A DNA stretch of 42,767 bases from an uncultured Synergistales bacterium (GTDB lineage: Bacteria; Synergistota; Synergistia; Synergistales; Aminobacteriaceae), in contig CAJOMU010000022.1 of the NCBI GenBank assembly GCA_905235735.1, forward strand, positions 1 to 42,767, written 5' to 3'. The notes beneath the pieces are model-generated. The model worked only from the letters and a program-made list of their open reading frames with translations, did not search any database and was not told where the DNA came from. This document shows, piece after piece, positions 31,755-40,074 of the stretch. Each line of letters begins with the position of its first letter. Position 1 is the stretch's first letter. The translations under genes and the position numbers were made by a program.

Positions 31755-32046
31755 TACATTGATGCTCATCATAATTGCTGGAGCTGTTACTGTCTTATTG
31801 AGATTCATTCCGTTCATTGCATTCAGAAAGCACATTCCGTCATTCATTCTGTATCTTGGAAGAGTGCTGCCTTATTCGGTCATGGCCATGCTTGTCGTAT
31901 ATTGTCTGAGGAATACGGGTTCATATTTTCTTCCTGAAGCATTATCTTGCGGTCTGGTGATTGCACTTCATGTATGGAAACGCAATACACTCTTGAGCAT
32001 TATTGCAGGTACAGCGTTATATATGTTTATGATTCAGTACGCATGA
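31747..32046 (+). CDS. azlD: AzlD: small subunit of branched-chain amino acid exporter
   Basis: 99-residue protein with three or four hydrophobic helices, the size of AzlD. LMLIIIAGAVTVLLRFIPF and YLGRVLPYSVMAMLVVYCL are typical of the family. ATG 31747 overlaps the azlC stop by eight bases and follows AGGAGG (31731-31736) at ten bases; an alternative start at 31702 would lie deep in azlC. A terminator follows. Confidence 0.88.
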   Translation: MSDTLMLIIIAGAVTVLLRFIPFIAFRKHIPSFILYLGRVLPYSVMAMLVVYCLRNTGSYFLPEALSCGLVIALHVWKRNTLLSIIAGTALYMFMIQYA

Positions 32047-32074
32047 AAAAAGCCCTCCTCACGAAAAGGGGGGC
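32046..32074. terminator. Bidirectional terminator, azlD / Rpn nuclease
   Basis: GCCCTCC (32052-32058) pairs with GGGGGGC (32068-32074, one G-T pair). On the minus strand the hairpin is followed directly by six T (bases 32046-32051), a strong terminator for the Rpn gene. On the plus strand the tail is AATAATTTATTTT, weaker but usable. Confidence 0.8.
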
Positions 32075-32092
32075 AATAATTTATTTTACCTT

Positions 32093-33010
32093 TTAAGACT
32101 GAAGGATAGAATTTCTGAAGATATTTATTTCCTCAGTGCTGATACCTTTTGACTTCAGGAGTTCCGTTGCTTTATTCAGAATATCATTACGTTCCATTTC
32201 CCTGCCGACTGCAATTCCTTCTTTGCGTCCTTCAGCTATTCCTTCAGCCCTGCCTTCAATGCGGCCTTCTTCACGCCCTTCATTCCTTCTCTCCCAGTCA
32301 TGCAATACTTGAATCATATAATTCCGCCTCCATTCCGAATTCTGTCTTTCTATTTTCATCTGAGCCTCTAATCTTTTGATGAAAGGATCATCCGCTGACT
32401 TCCCAAGCATTAAGTCAAGAAACACTTTCAGTTCCCCGTTAATGTCGTCAGCCTTTCCCTTTGCATTCAGGAATAACGTAACTGCTCCGTCATTAAGTTT
32501 CAGCCCATCAACCTCACTGCATGTATTACTGAACGTATAAATATGTCTGCCAGCACTGAACGGGTCGAACGTGCATATGAATATAACGAAAGCATCAGGA
32601 ATATCATTATATGTTCCTGATTTCTTCATGTATTCAGTGTTCAATGCCTCCAAGCCAAGCATAATATGATATGCTCTCGTTCGTCGGGGTAAATCCTTTT
32701 TGTCCGATGTCTGAATCTCGCAGTCGAAAATTTTTCTGTTGTCTGACTTCGCGAATACATCAAAGCGTACTCCCCTTGTATCGAACGAATACTTTTCGGA
32801 TTTCTGAGGCTGTACGAATTCAATTCTGCCAATGTCCATATCTGGAAGTATTCGACGAATCATTTCCGTACAGAGTTCAGGATTACGCATAACTTTACCG
32901 AACATGAAATCATTTGCAAGCGTCAGATTTTCCCAGCGTTGAGATTCAGGAAGTGTAAGCTCAAATTCTCTGAGAAATTTATCAAGTGCAGATGTCATTT
33001 CATTTGTCAT
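32093..33010 (-). CDS. Rpn-family PD-(D/E)xK nuclease (putative transposase)
   Basis: 305 residues. The N-terminal nuclease domain has NLTLANDFMFGKVMRNPE (hallmark), VRFDVFAKSD with catalytic Asp (~84), and FDCEIQ with the Glu-x-Gln pair (~98-100), as in the recombination-promoting nuclease/YhgA group. Around 244-270 is a repetitive stretch of EGR/EGI units (EGREEGRIEGRAEGIAEGR), typical of these proteins, where repeat number varies. Its ATG overlaps the HIT gene stop (ATGA). Members have been proposed to act as DNA endonucleases in phage defence or recombination; role here unknown. Confidence 0.85.
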   Translation of the reverse strand: MTNEMTSALDKFLREFELTLPESQRWENLTLANDFMFGKVMRNPELCTEMIRRILPDMDIGRIEFVQPQKSEKYSFDTRGVRFDVFAKSDNRKIFDCEIQTSDKKDLPRRTRAYHIMLGLEALNTEYMKKSGTYNDIPDAFVIFICTFDPFSAGRHIYTFSNTCSEVDGLKLNDGAVTLFLNAKGKADDINGELKVFLDLMLGKSADDPFIKRLEAQMKIERQNSEWRRNYMIQVLHDWERRNEGREEGRIEGRAEGIAEGRKEGIAVGREMERNDILNKATELLKSKGISTEEINIFRNSILQS

Positions 33011-33432
33011 TGCTGAAGTGCCGCTTTGATTCTCTCTATCATGAATGCATATTCCTGCTCCGATAAAAATTTCTTCTTCGGATTCATCTCAAATGTTCCA
33101 CCCCATTCAAAGCCGTCTTTGTACTTCGGCACAAGGTGAACGTGAAGATGACACCCAGTATCACCATAAGCACCATAATTGAGCTTGTCAGGATGAAACA
33201 CTGCATGAATCGCTTTTGCTGCCCTGTTCACATCATCAATGAATGCATGACGTTTTTCATCGCTAATGTTCACAATCTCACTCACATGGTCTTTGTAGGC
33301 AACGATACAACGACCTTCATGACTCTGTTCCTTGAAGAGAATCAGCGAACTCACACTCAAATCGCAGATGTAAATCCCAAATTGTTCAAGCAGTTCCCCT
33401 CGCATACAATAACCGCAGTTTGAATCTTTCAT
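33007..33432 (-). CDS. HIT-family hydrolase
   Basis: 141-residue histidine-triad protein, a family that cleaves nucleoside phosphoramidates, adenylates or dinucleotides. The triad is HLHVHLV (His about 95, 97, 99), after CIVAYKDHVSEI and KLNYGAYGDTG. NCGYCMRGE at the N-terminus gives a CxxC pair that could be part of a zinc site. Ribosome site AAAGGGG. It follows the secreted-protein gene after 28 bases and overlaps the Rpn nuclease by four, so the three probably form one operon. Natural substrate cannot be told. Confidence 0.9.
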   Translation of the reverse strand: MKDSNCGYCMRGELLEQFGIYICDLSVSSLILFKEQSHEGRCIVAYKDHVSEIVNISDEKRHAFIDDVNRAAKAIHAVFHPDKLNYGAYGDTGCHLHVHLVPKYKDGFEWGGTFEMNPKKKFLSEQEYAFMIERIKAALQQ

Positions 33433-33460
33433 AAATGTATTACCCCTTTCTGAAAATATA

Positions 33461-34183
33461 TTATTTCCTTCTTGATGATTTCGCTTCAGGCTGATTAAAC
33501 AGTTCCTTCATTGATGCCTTGATTATATTCTCTACAACAGCCATAACATCACCGCCCTGATACTCACGGTATATTTTATACACAACTACAGCTTTATAGT
33601 CCCCGTCATACTCATCAATGGAATACATTTCAGGCTGACACACAGTATATAGATACGTAATATCATGAGCAGGAATAATTTCTGTCTTCTCTTCCGGAAT
33701 CTTCACTACCTCGATTAATCTTCCACGACGGTCTCGTCTTTCAACCTCACGATACACAGTATACGTTCTCTCTTGTTCTGGTACATGTTCCGTCTTGAAC
33801 TCCTGCCATATTGATGTCCTTATGAATGCATCATATCCCATCTCTTTGGCATGTACGAAGAATTTTTCTGTCTTAGGGTCTGTATCACTGTAGATGAATC
33901 TCATATCGTTAATCAATTCATCAAGTGGCTTAATGATATTCGTTCCCCTTCGCTTTGTTCCAGAACGTACAGCATCAATCAGCCAATTCGTTATCTGTTT
34001 ATTCTGGCTTCTCGCTGGTGCTAAACTCTTCCCTGCATTTAAATCTGTCTCTGCAGGCATAACAAATATCTTCTTCTGTTCGTTCACTCTGAATGAAGGA
34101 TCATGCCACGTCTCAACATCACTTGCTGAGGCCATGCATACGAACATGAGTACGAAAATCACGGTTAATACTTTGAGTTTCAT
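33461..34183 (-). CDS. Secreted protein of unknown function
   Basis: 240 residues from ATG 34183 (MKLKVLTVIFVLMFVCMASAS, signal peptide). A start nine bases earlier (34192) abuts AAGGAG and is unlikely. The mature protein holds KKIFVMPAETDLNAGKS, an Arg-rich central stretch (VYREVERRDRRGRLIEVVKI) and the ending SSRRK. It reads as an alpha/beta periplasmic domain, with a TYLYTVCQPEMYSIDEYDGDYKAVVVYKIY segment. No family is recognised. First gene of a minus-strand operon with HIT and Rpn genes. Confidence 0.7.
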   Translation of the reverse strand: MKLKVLTVIFVLMFVCMASASDVETWHDPSFRVNEQKKIFVMPAETDLNAGKSLAPARSQNKQITNWLIDAVRSGTKRRGTNIIKPLDELINDMRFIYSDTDPKTEKFFVHAKEMGYDAFIRTSIWQEFKTEHVPEQERTYTVYREVERRDRRGRLIEVVKIPEEKTEIIPAHDITYLYTVCQPEMYSIDEYDGDYKAVVVYKIYREYQGGDVMAVVENIIKASMKELFNQPEAKSSRRK

Positions 34184-34212
34184 TGTTATCATCTCCTTTT
34201 GTCAATTATAAT
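34183..34212 (+). promoter_or_regulatory. Promoter of the 34246 operon
   Basis: TTGTTA (34183-34188), 18 bases, TATAAT (34207-34212), followed 34 bases later by the TTG start at 34246. It begins at the start codon of the divergent secreted-protein gene, so the two directions compete for little space. Confidence 0.5.
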
Positions 34213-34245
34213 ACTGTCATTATCTTATTACGGAGGAATTTTAAC

Positions 34246-35301
34246 TTGTCTCTCAGAAAAGGTTTAATCATATTTATACTGCTTGCATTCGGAGTTAATG
34301 CGTTCATCATCATAAAGAGTGTTGATGCTCATACAATACATTCATTGATACATGCGGATAAATTCAAACTGCTTCTTGCACTGTTTGTTGTGTTCGGAGC
34401 ATGGATATGTGATTCAGGAAGGTTCTGTGCATTGTCATATGCTGCCGGAGAAAAGGTTTCATTCTCACTCGGCATCGTCTTAACGTGGCTGAACTATTTC
34501 GGAAGTGCAGTTACACCTATGCAGTCTGGAGGAGGCCCGTTTCAGGTGTATGTTCTCTACAAGAAGGGTATTCCTGTAGGCAAGGGAATAGCAATAACAT
34601 TAATGCGTACAATGCTGACGATTTTAATTCTCACGCTTTCAGTTCCTGCTGCTTTACTCCTTGACCCTGAAATATTAGCCGGTTCACCATTCCTCAAGGG
34701 ATTAGTCTCATATGTCTTCGTTGTGATATTAGCGACGTGGGCATTCGTAGCATTCACGATAGCGAAACCTGAACTCATCAAGAGACTAGCACGAGTGATT
34801 GTGATGTGGCTTAGTAGATTCAAATTCATGAATTCAAAACGCAGAGTGATAAAAGTATTCCAATGGTTCGACCGTGAAGTTGATAATTACATCATGAACT
34901 TCAAGTTAGCATTCAATTCAGGCAAATTATGGCTGATACTCTCGGTTATACTCTCAGTGTTACATCTTCTCGCATTGTTCTCAGTTCTTCCTGTTCTCAT
35001 GTCGGCTGTAGGTCTGGAGTTCAGATATGTGCAGACTATTGCGGTTCAGGCAGTGTTCATGTTCATACTGTATTTCGTTCCTACACCAGGAGCAAGCGGA
35101 GTAGCTGAAGGCGGAGGTGCATTGCTGTACTCAATCTTAATGCCTCAGAACATGGCCGGTATCATGTCGATAATATGCAGGTTCTTCACGGATTATATTT
35201 CAATATTCATGGGAGTAATCGTAGTGATTCGTATGTTAGGCTGGGGAGTAACGGAGGACATTGCGCGAAACCAACGTGAAGGTGATATGAATGATGCGTA
35301 A
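34246..35301 (+). CDS. LPG synthase-like/flippase-like membrane protein (UPF0104)
   Basis: 351 residues, with about eight hydrophobic helices. TWLNYFGSAVTPMQSGGGPFQVYVLYKKGIP is the hallmark of the lysylphosphatidylglycerol synthase membrane domain family (PF03706), and FVPTPGASGVAEGGGALL recurs near the C-terminus. It lacks the soluble aminoacyl-transferase part of MprF, so it resembles stand-alone members proposed to flip or handle lipids. The TTG at 34246 lies nine bases after GGAGG (34232-34236); the longer frame upstream has no ribosome site. The next gene starts eleven bases before its end. Confidence 0.85.
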   Translation: MSLRKGLIIFILLAFGVNAFIIIKSVDAHTIHSLIHADKFKLLLALFVVFGAWICDSGRFCALSYAAGEKVSFSLGIVLTWLNYFGSAVTPMQSGGGPFQVYVLYKKGIPVGKGIAITLMRTMLTILILTLSVPAALLLDPEILAGSPFLKGLVSYVFVVILATWAFVAFTIAKPELIKRLARVIVMWLSRFKFMNSKRRVIKVFQWFDREVDNYIMNFKLAFNSGKLWLILSVILSVLHLLALFSVLPVLMSAVGLEFRYVQTIAVQAVFMFILYFVPTPGASGVAEGGGALLYSILMPQNMAGIMSIICRFFTDYISIFMGVIVVIRMLGWGVTEDIARNQREGDMNDA

Positions 35302-35854
35302 ATGGATGTTCAAGATGCGCGGAGGTTTATGGACATTGCTCTTCGTGTTCATGCTCATAATCTCTCGTGCTCCTTCATTCAGCCAAATAGTTTATGGTTT
35401 GGTGTTTATACTTGCTGGTCAGTTATGGCGTATCTGGTCAGCAGGTACAATCGGCTTATATCGCGGTGAGAACGTGAAAGCTCTGAAACTTTCAACGACA
35501 GGCCCATATGCATTAATGCGTAATCCTTTATACTTCGGGAATTTCATGATTGGATTCGGCTGGGCAGTTATTGCAGGATTGAATGCCGTGATAGTTTTCG
35601 TGATTTCGTTCATATTGATTTACGTCTATGCAATTATCCCACATGAAGAAGAATTTTTACGCGGCAAGTTCGGAAGTGAATACGAATCATACTGTGAGAG
35701 GGTAAAACGATTCTGGCCTGTGAGACTTAACACAAAGGATATTCATTCGAAGATCGATGTGAATGTGATAATGCGCAGTGAAATTCATACGGTCATATCT
35801 ACAGTTGCGGGAACTTGTATAATACTAGCTGTGAGTATATATAAAGGAGCGTGA
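35291..35854 (+). CDS. ICMT-like membrane methyltransferase
   Basis: 187 residues with several membrane helices. TTGPYALMRNPLYFGNFMIGFGW and IPHEEEFLRGKFGSEYESYCERVKRFWP are the two signature blocks of the isoprenylcysteine carboxyl methyltransferase/phospholipid methyltransferase family, whose bacterial members use S-adenosylmethionine, mostly on unknown substrates, often lipids. ATGATG at 35291 overlaps the previous gene by eleven bases. Next to a lipid flippase-like gene, a polar-lipid or isoprenoid substrate is plausible but unproven. Confidence 0.85.
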   Translation: MMRKWMFKMRGGLWTLLFVFMLIISRAPSFSQIVYGLVFILAGQLWRIWSAGTIGLYRGENVKALKLSTTGPYALMRNPLYFGNFMIGFGWAVIAGLNAVIVFVISFILIYVYAIIPHEEEFLRGKFGSEYESYCERVKRFWPVRLNTKDIHSKIDVNVIMRSEIHTVISTVAGTCIILAVSIYKGA

Positions 35855-35862
35855 GGAGATTA

Positions 35863-36492
35863 ATGTGCGAGGATAAGAAAACGGGCAATAAGAAAGACAA
35901 AATTAAGAAAGACAGAATTATGATAAGCGATATTCTCAATGCAATATCGGAATCAGAATACCCTGACTACATTATTGACGCAGTTGAACGTGTCCAGACA
36001 TGGATGAAAGAGATGATACGTCCCGAAGTAGAGAGAAATGATGAAGTTGAAATGCTGAGGGCATTATTTCAGTTCGAGGATGACGAAGAGGACAGCCTGG
36101 CCAGATTAATATCAAGTCTTGAAAGTTTGAAGGAATACGCAGATGTTATTCCTAATTCAGAGAAACCTGAAGGAAAACCTGATACGTTAATTGTGAGCAT
36201 AACGCCTCCAGATTACGAATCGGGATTACGTACAGCAATAGATTATGCTGGAATATTCAACAGGAATGTATGTAAACGAGTATGGATAATCAGCGACACA
36301 TTCATATTCGATGATGTAACTAAATACTCGCCGTATGTTGATGCATTGAGTGAACAGGGAATTACGATGAGATACATACTCGTAACGCCTTGGGGATGGG
36401 TTGAACTTCCATTAAGTGGAAACATGGCCTCAAAGCAAAGTTTTCTGTGGTGCAATGAAGAGACCAGCAAGCGTAGAAAGAGGAAATCATGA
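35863..36492 (+). CDS. Hypothetical protein
   Basis: 209 residues, cytosolic. The N-terminus is highly charged (KKTGNKKDKIKKDRIM), followed by an acidic helical part (EVEMLRALFQFEDDEEDSLARL) and a C-terminal domain with PDTLIVSITPPDYESGLRTAIDYAG and VWIISDTFIFDDVTKYSPYVDAL. The start is ATG 35863, just after the ribosome site GAGGAGA that overlaps the previous stop; 35851 would be too early. It overlaps gtrA by four bases. Not recognised. Confidence 0.65.
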   Translation: MCEDKKTGNKKDKIKKDRIMISDILNAISESEYPDYIIDAVERVQTWMKEMIRPEVERNDEVEMLRALFQFEDDEEDSLARLISSLESLKEYADVIPNSEKPEGKPDTLIVSITPPDYESGLRTAIDYAGIFNRNVCKRVWIISDTFIFDDVTKYSPYVDALSEQGITMRYILVTPWGWVELPLSGNMASKQSFLWCNEETSKRRKRKS

Positions 36493-36872
36493 AGCAATTA
36501 ATAGTCTATGGTATAGTAGGCGGCATTACTACTCTGATTGATATTATCGTCTACTGGCTCGTATCACGTTTTCTGTTTGTTCCTGTCGTACCTTCAACCA
36601 TAATCGCATGGATAGTTGCATTCCTCTTCGCATACTGGGCAAACCGAAAGTTCGTGTTTCAATCTCATAATCCAGTTCTGCCTGAAGCATTTCAATTTTT
36701 TCTGTGCAGAGTTTCAACAGGAATTCTAGACGTAGTTATCATGTACGTATTTGCTGATGTCTTAGGATTTTATGACGTGGCAGTGAAAATTACGGATAAC
36801 GTTTTAGTTATCATTCTGAACTATATAGCAAGCAAGTTATTTATCTTCAGGAACAAAGGAGAGCATGTATAA
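36489..36872 (+). CDS. GtrA-family membrane protein
   Basis: 127 residues with four hydrophobic helices. YGIVGGITTLIDIIVYWLVS, ARVAF-like AYWANRKFVFQS, and the end ILNYIASKLFIFRNK match the GtrA family (PF04138), small proteins that help flip undecaprenyl-phosphate-linked sugars. Possible partners here are lipid-linked sugar pathways such as the arn operon, but the genes are 30 kb apart, so the link is speculative. It begins within the previous stop (ATGA), and its own stop directly precedes the ade start. Confidence 0.9.
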   Translation: MKQLIVYGIVGGITTLIDIIVYWLVSRFLFVPVVPSTIIAWIVAFLFAYWANRKFVFQSHNPVLPEAFQFFLCRVSTGILDVVIMYVFADVLGFYDVAVKITDNVLVIILNYIASKLFIFRNKGEHV

Positions 36873-38588
36873 ATGAGAATAGCGGACATAGCACGCGGAG
36901 ATACACCTGCGGAACTTGTGATAAAGAACGCAAGAATAGCGAACATCTTCACGAATGAATATGAACTTTCAGACGTAGCAGTGTATTCGGGCAAGATTGC
37001 GGGCATTGGGAAATATGACGGTGATGTAGTCTACGATGCAGAAGGAAGAGTACTCATTCCCGGAATGATAGACGGCCATGTTCACATTGAAGATACAATG
37101 ATGACTCCCGGAGCATTCGCAGAGATTGCCGCCTTGCATGGAACATCAGCAGTAATGGCTGACCCTCACGAAATCTCAAATGCACTCGGAATGTCTGGAC
37201 TTCAGTACATGTTCAGGGCTTCGCAGGATTTACCCGTTGATGTGTTTTACGGTGCACCTTCATGCGTACCAGCAAGCGATTATGAATCAGCGTATGAGGA
37301 ACTCGATATGACAGCAATACACTCGATGTTCATGAAGGAATACACATGGCATCTTGCTGAAATGATGAATTATCCTGCGGTGATAAACGGAGATGCTTCA
37401 GTGTGGGGGAAAATTCTTGCAGCCGGAGATGTTCCATTAACAGGCCATGCTCCAAATGTTACAGGCTATGCTCTCAATGCGTATCTCTCAGCAGGGATAA
37501 GCTCAGACCATGAATGCAACGAATTGGACGAAGCACGAGAGAAGTTAAAGCGCGGAATGTGGATTATGATTCGAGAAGGTGCAAGTTTCCCAAATCTTAG
37601 AACATTACTTCCGTTGATACGCGAGAATGTCCTGAATGCTTCACGATGTATGATAGTGAGTGATGACATTACAGCGAGATATTTGCTTGAGCAGGGGCAT
37701 ATGGACGTGAAGATGAGAATCATGCTTGAGGAAGGGATTAATCCTTTCGTTGCTTTGAGAATGGTTACACTTTCACCAGCAGAATACTTCAGGCTTAGCG
37801 ACAGAGGCATAATCGCTCCTTCAAAACTTGCTGACTTCGCAATTCTCGATTCAGATGTCATTGATGAAAAATTCACGGTCAATGATGTATTCAAAAACGG
37901 AAGGCAGATTGTGAGAGACAAAGAAGTATTCTCGCCATACGAACAGGAACATATTGCGCCCGCCATAAAGACCAGAATAACAAAAATTCCGTCAGTTGAA
38001 GATATTCGGGTGAAGGCTGAAGGAAAAATCATAAATGCAATCGGTGTTACTAAAGGCACAGTTTTAACGAAGACACTTGAACTTGAAGCAAAAATTGAAA
38101 ACGGATACGCAGTAAGTGATTCAGAACATAACATCGCAAAGATAGTTGTGCTTGAACGTCATCGCAATACTGGAAGGTTCGCTGTAGGTTTCGTTCATGG
38201 CTTAGGCATTCATAGCGGTGCTGTAGGTTCGAGCGTTGCACATGATGCACATAATTTCGTTGTTGCAGGTTACGATGATGAATCAATAATCACTGCTCTT
38301 CATGAACTCGCTGATATGGGCGGAGGTCTCGTTGTCTCTAACGGAAAGAACGTAACGGAGAAATTCGCATTGCCTATCGGAGGTCTAATGAGCTATCTGA
38401 AACCTGAAGAAGTATCGCGTGAACTAACTATCATGGAAGATGCCGCAGTCAGAACAGGAATTCTTATTCCTCATCCGTTTATGGTCTTATCGTTCTTATG
38501 TCTCAGCGTAATTCCAGAACTGCGAATCACGGACAAAGGATATATAGACATAATGAAAGGCGGAATTCAAAAAGTTTTTGTGAGATAA
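36873..38588 (+). CDS. ade: Adenine deaminase
   Basis: Converts adenine to hypoxanthine and ammonia in purine salvage. 571 residues, the family length. The amidohydrolase motif PGMIDGHVHIEDTMMTPG supplies metal-binding His residues, VMADPHEISNALG follows, PLTGHAPNVTGY and GISSDHECN carry further ligands, and the C-terminal part (SSVAHDAHNFVVAGYDD, GGGLVVSNGK, LPIGGLMS) is typical of Ade. The start follows the gtrA stop with no gap. A purine permease gene follows after 36 bases, which supports the assignment. Confidence 0.95.
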   Translation: MRIADIARGDTPAELVIKNARIANIFTNEYELSDVAVYSGKIAGIGKYDGDVVYDAEGRVLIPGMIDGHVHIEDTMMTPGAFAEIAALHGTSAVMADPHEISNALGMSGLQYMFRASQDLPVDVFYGAPSCVPASDYESAYEELDMTAIHSMFMKEYTWHLAEMMNYPAVINGDASVWGKILAAGDVPLTGHAPNVTGYALNAYLSAGISSDHECNELDEAREKLKRGMWIMIREGASFPNLRTLLPLIRENVLNASRCMIVSDDITARYLLEQGHMDVKMRIMLEEGINPFVALRMVTLSPAEYFRLSDRGIIAPSKLADFAILDSDVIDEKFTVNDVFKNGRQIVRDKEVFSPYEQEHIAPAIKTRITKIPSVEDIRVKAEGKIINAIGVTKGTVLTKTLELEAKIENGYAVSDSEHNIAKIVVLERHRNTGRFAVGFVHGLGIHSGAVGSSVAHDAHNFVVAGYDDESIITALHELADMGGGLVVSNGKNVTEKFALPIGGLMSYLKPEEVSRELTIMEDAAVRTGILIPHPFMVLSFLCLSVIPELRITDKGYIDIMKGGIQKVFVR

Positions 38589-38624
38589 TATACACTCATT
38601 TTCATTTTTGGAGAGTGATTTAAC

Positions 38625-39929
38625 TTGTCATTATTCAATATGCGCGAGACCGGCACAAATTTTATCACCGAAGTCTTAGCAGGCATAACAACATTCGTAA
38701 CAATGTCGTATATCATCTTCGTGAACCCTGACATTCTCAGCAAAACAGGTATGGACTTTAACGCTCTTGTAGTCGTTACATGTCTTGCGTCTGCACTCGG
38801 AACATTCTGCATGGCATTCTTCGCGAATTACCCGATTGCTCTCGCACCTGGAATGGGATTGAACGCATTCTTTGCATTCGGAGTAGTACTGAACATGAAG
38901 ATTAACGGTGCACCAGTAACATGGCAAATGGCACTTGCGGCAGTGTTCATTGAAGGAGCAATCTTCGCAGTACTGACGATGACATCAATACGAGAGGCAA
39001 TAATGAATTCGATTCCCAAGACGCTAAAGATAGGAATCAGTGCAGGAATTGGTTTATTCATCGCGTTCATAGGTCTTCAGTCAGCAGGTATAGTTGTGAA
39101 TAACGATGCAACTCTTCTCGGTCTCGGAAGTATCCGCAATAATTTCCAGATGATGATGTCTTTGCTTGGTCTGTTCATCATGGCCGTACTCACAGCATGG
39201 AACATCAAAGGGGCATTGCTAATCGGTATAGTTGCAATAACAGGAATATCAATTGCATTAGGTCATACACAAATGCCTGAAACTTTTGTATCAACACCTC
39301 CGTCAATAATGCCTCTCGTAGGACAGTTAGACTTCTCACTGATTAAATCACCTGAATTCTGGATAGTGGTATTCACATTCTTCTTCGTGGACTTCTTCGA
39401 TACATTAGGAACTCTCGTAGGTGTATGTAACCGTTCAGGACTTCTCGATGAGAAAGGAAACTTACCGCGTGCTAAAGGTGCATTAATGGCCGATGCAGTT
39501 GCGACAATGGCAGGTGCGGTAATGGGAACATCAACGGTAACATCATATGTAGAATCATCATCAGGAGTAGCACAGGGAGGACGTACAGGTCTAACTGCAA
39601 TAGTAACTGCATTGCTGTTTGTCGGAGCGATATTCTTCACACCTCTCGTCAGAATCGTTCCAGGTTATGCAACAGCACCTGCGTTAATCATCGTGGGAAT
39701 ATACATGATGATGTCATTGCGGGATCTGAATTATGATGACTGGACGGAACTTATACCTTCATTGCTTGGTTTCTTCATGATGCCGTTAGCATACTCAATC
39801 GCAATAGGAATTGAATTTGCAATAGTGAGCTATGTATTTATAAAGATACTCACGGGAAAGTTCAAGGACATCTCATTCCTAATGGTAGTATTGAGTGTAC
39901 TGTTCATATTGAAAGAATTCTTAGCATAA
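38625..39929 (+). CDS. NCS2-family purine permease (AdeP/PbuG-like)
   Basis: 434-residue membrane protein with about 12-14 helices that imports adenine, hypoxanthine or guanine with protons. TEVLAGITTFVTMSYIIFVNP, NYPIALAPGMGLNAFFAFG and FFFVDFFDTLGTLVGV are AzgA-type NCS2 signatures, and TSTVTSYVESSSGVAQGGRTGLTA completes the substrate site. Start TTG at 38625, seven bases after GGAGAGTG. With ade it forms an import-and-deaminate pair. Terminator follows. Confidence 0.93.
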   Translation: MSLFNMRETGTNFITEVLAGITTFVTMSYIIFVNPDILSKTGMDFNALVVVTCLASALGTFCMAFFANYPIALAPGMGLNAFFAFGVVLNMKINGAPVTWQMALAAVFIEGAIFAVLTMTSIREAIMNSIPKTLKIGISAGIGLFIAFIGLQSAGIVVNNDATLLGLGSIRNNFQMMMSLLGLFIMAVLTAWNIKGALLIGIVAITGISIALGHTQMPETFVSTPPSIMPLVGQLDFSLIKSPEFWIVVFTFFFVDFFDTLGTLVGVCNRSGLLDEKGNLPRAKGALMADAVATMAGAVMGTSTVTSYVESSSGVAQGGRTGLTAIVTALLFVGAIFFTPLVRIVPGYATAPALIIVGIYMMMSLRDLNYDDWTELIPSLLGFFMMPLAYSIAIGIEFAIVSYVFIKILTGKFKDISFLMVVLSVLFILKEFLA

Positions 39930-39951
39930 ATTTCTTGCTGTTCAAACATGG

Positions 39952-39981
39952 CCTCCCGAAATAAAATCGGGGGGTCATTTT
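39952..39981 (+). terminator. Intrinsic terminator after purine permease
   Basis: CCTCCCGA (39952-39959) pairs with TCGGGGGG (39967-39974, one G-T pair) around a seven-base loop, followed by TCATTTTTG. It lies just before the glnN promoter. Confidence 0.85.
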
Positions 39982-39988
39982 TGTTGCG

Positions 39989-40017
39989 TTGACATAAAAA
40001 TATACATAAACTAGAAT
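39989..40017 (+). promoter_or_regulatory. glnN promoter
   Basis: TTGACA (39989-39994, perfect), 17-base spacer, TAGAAT (40012-40017, five of six). This is the strongest promoter on the plus strand of the window and lies 57 bases before the glnN ATG. Confidence 0.8.
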
Positions 40018-40031
40018 AAATTGCATATTAA

Positions 40032-40056
40032 GCAGAAAATTTAAAAATAAATCTGC
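40032..40056 (+). promoter_or_regulatory. Hairpin in the glnN 5' leader
   Basis: GCAG (40032-40035) pairs with CTGC (40053-40056); inside, after three unpaired A, ATTTA pairs with TAAAT around an AAAA loop. It falls between the transcription start and the ribosome site (AGGAAG, 40062-40067). No known riboswitch is recognised, and the stem is AT-rich and weak. Confidence 0.3.
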
Positions 40057-40074
40057 ATAACAGGAAGTGAAATA

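Noticed and set aside
36873-36900. Purine riboswitch before ade or the permease
   Set aside because: ade starts directly at the gtrA stop and only 36 bases precede the permease, so there is no space for an aptamer.
37466-38134. 222-residue minus-strand frame inside ade
   Set aside because: Low-complexity Ser-rich shadow of the adenine deaminase gene, which has clear motifs in the other strand.
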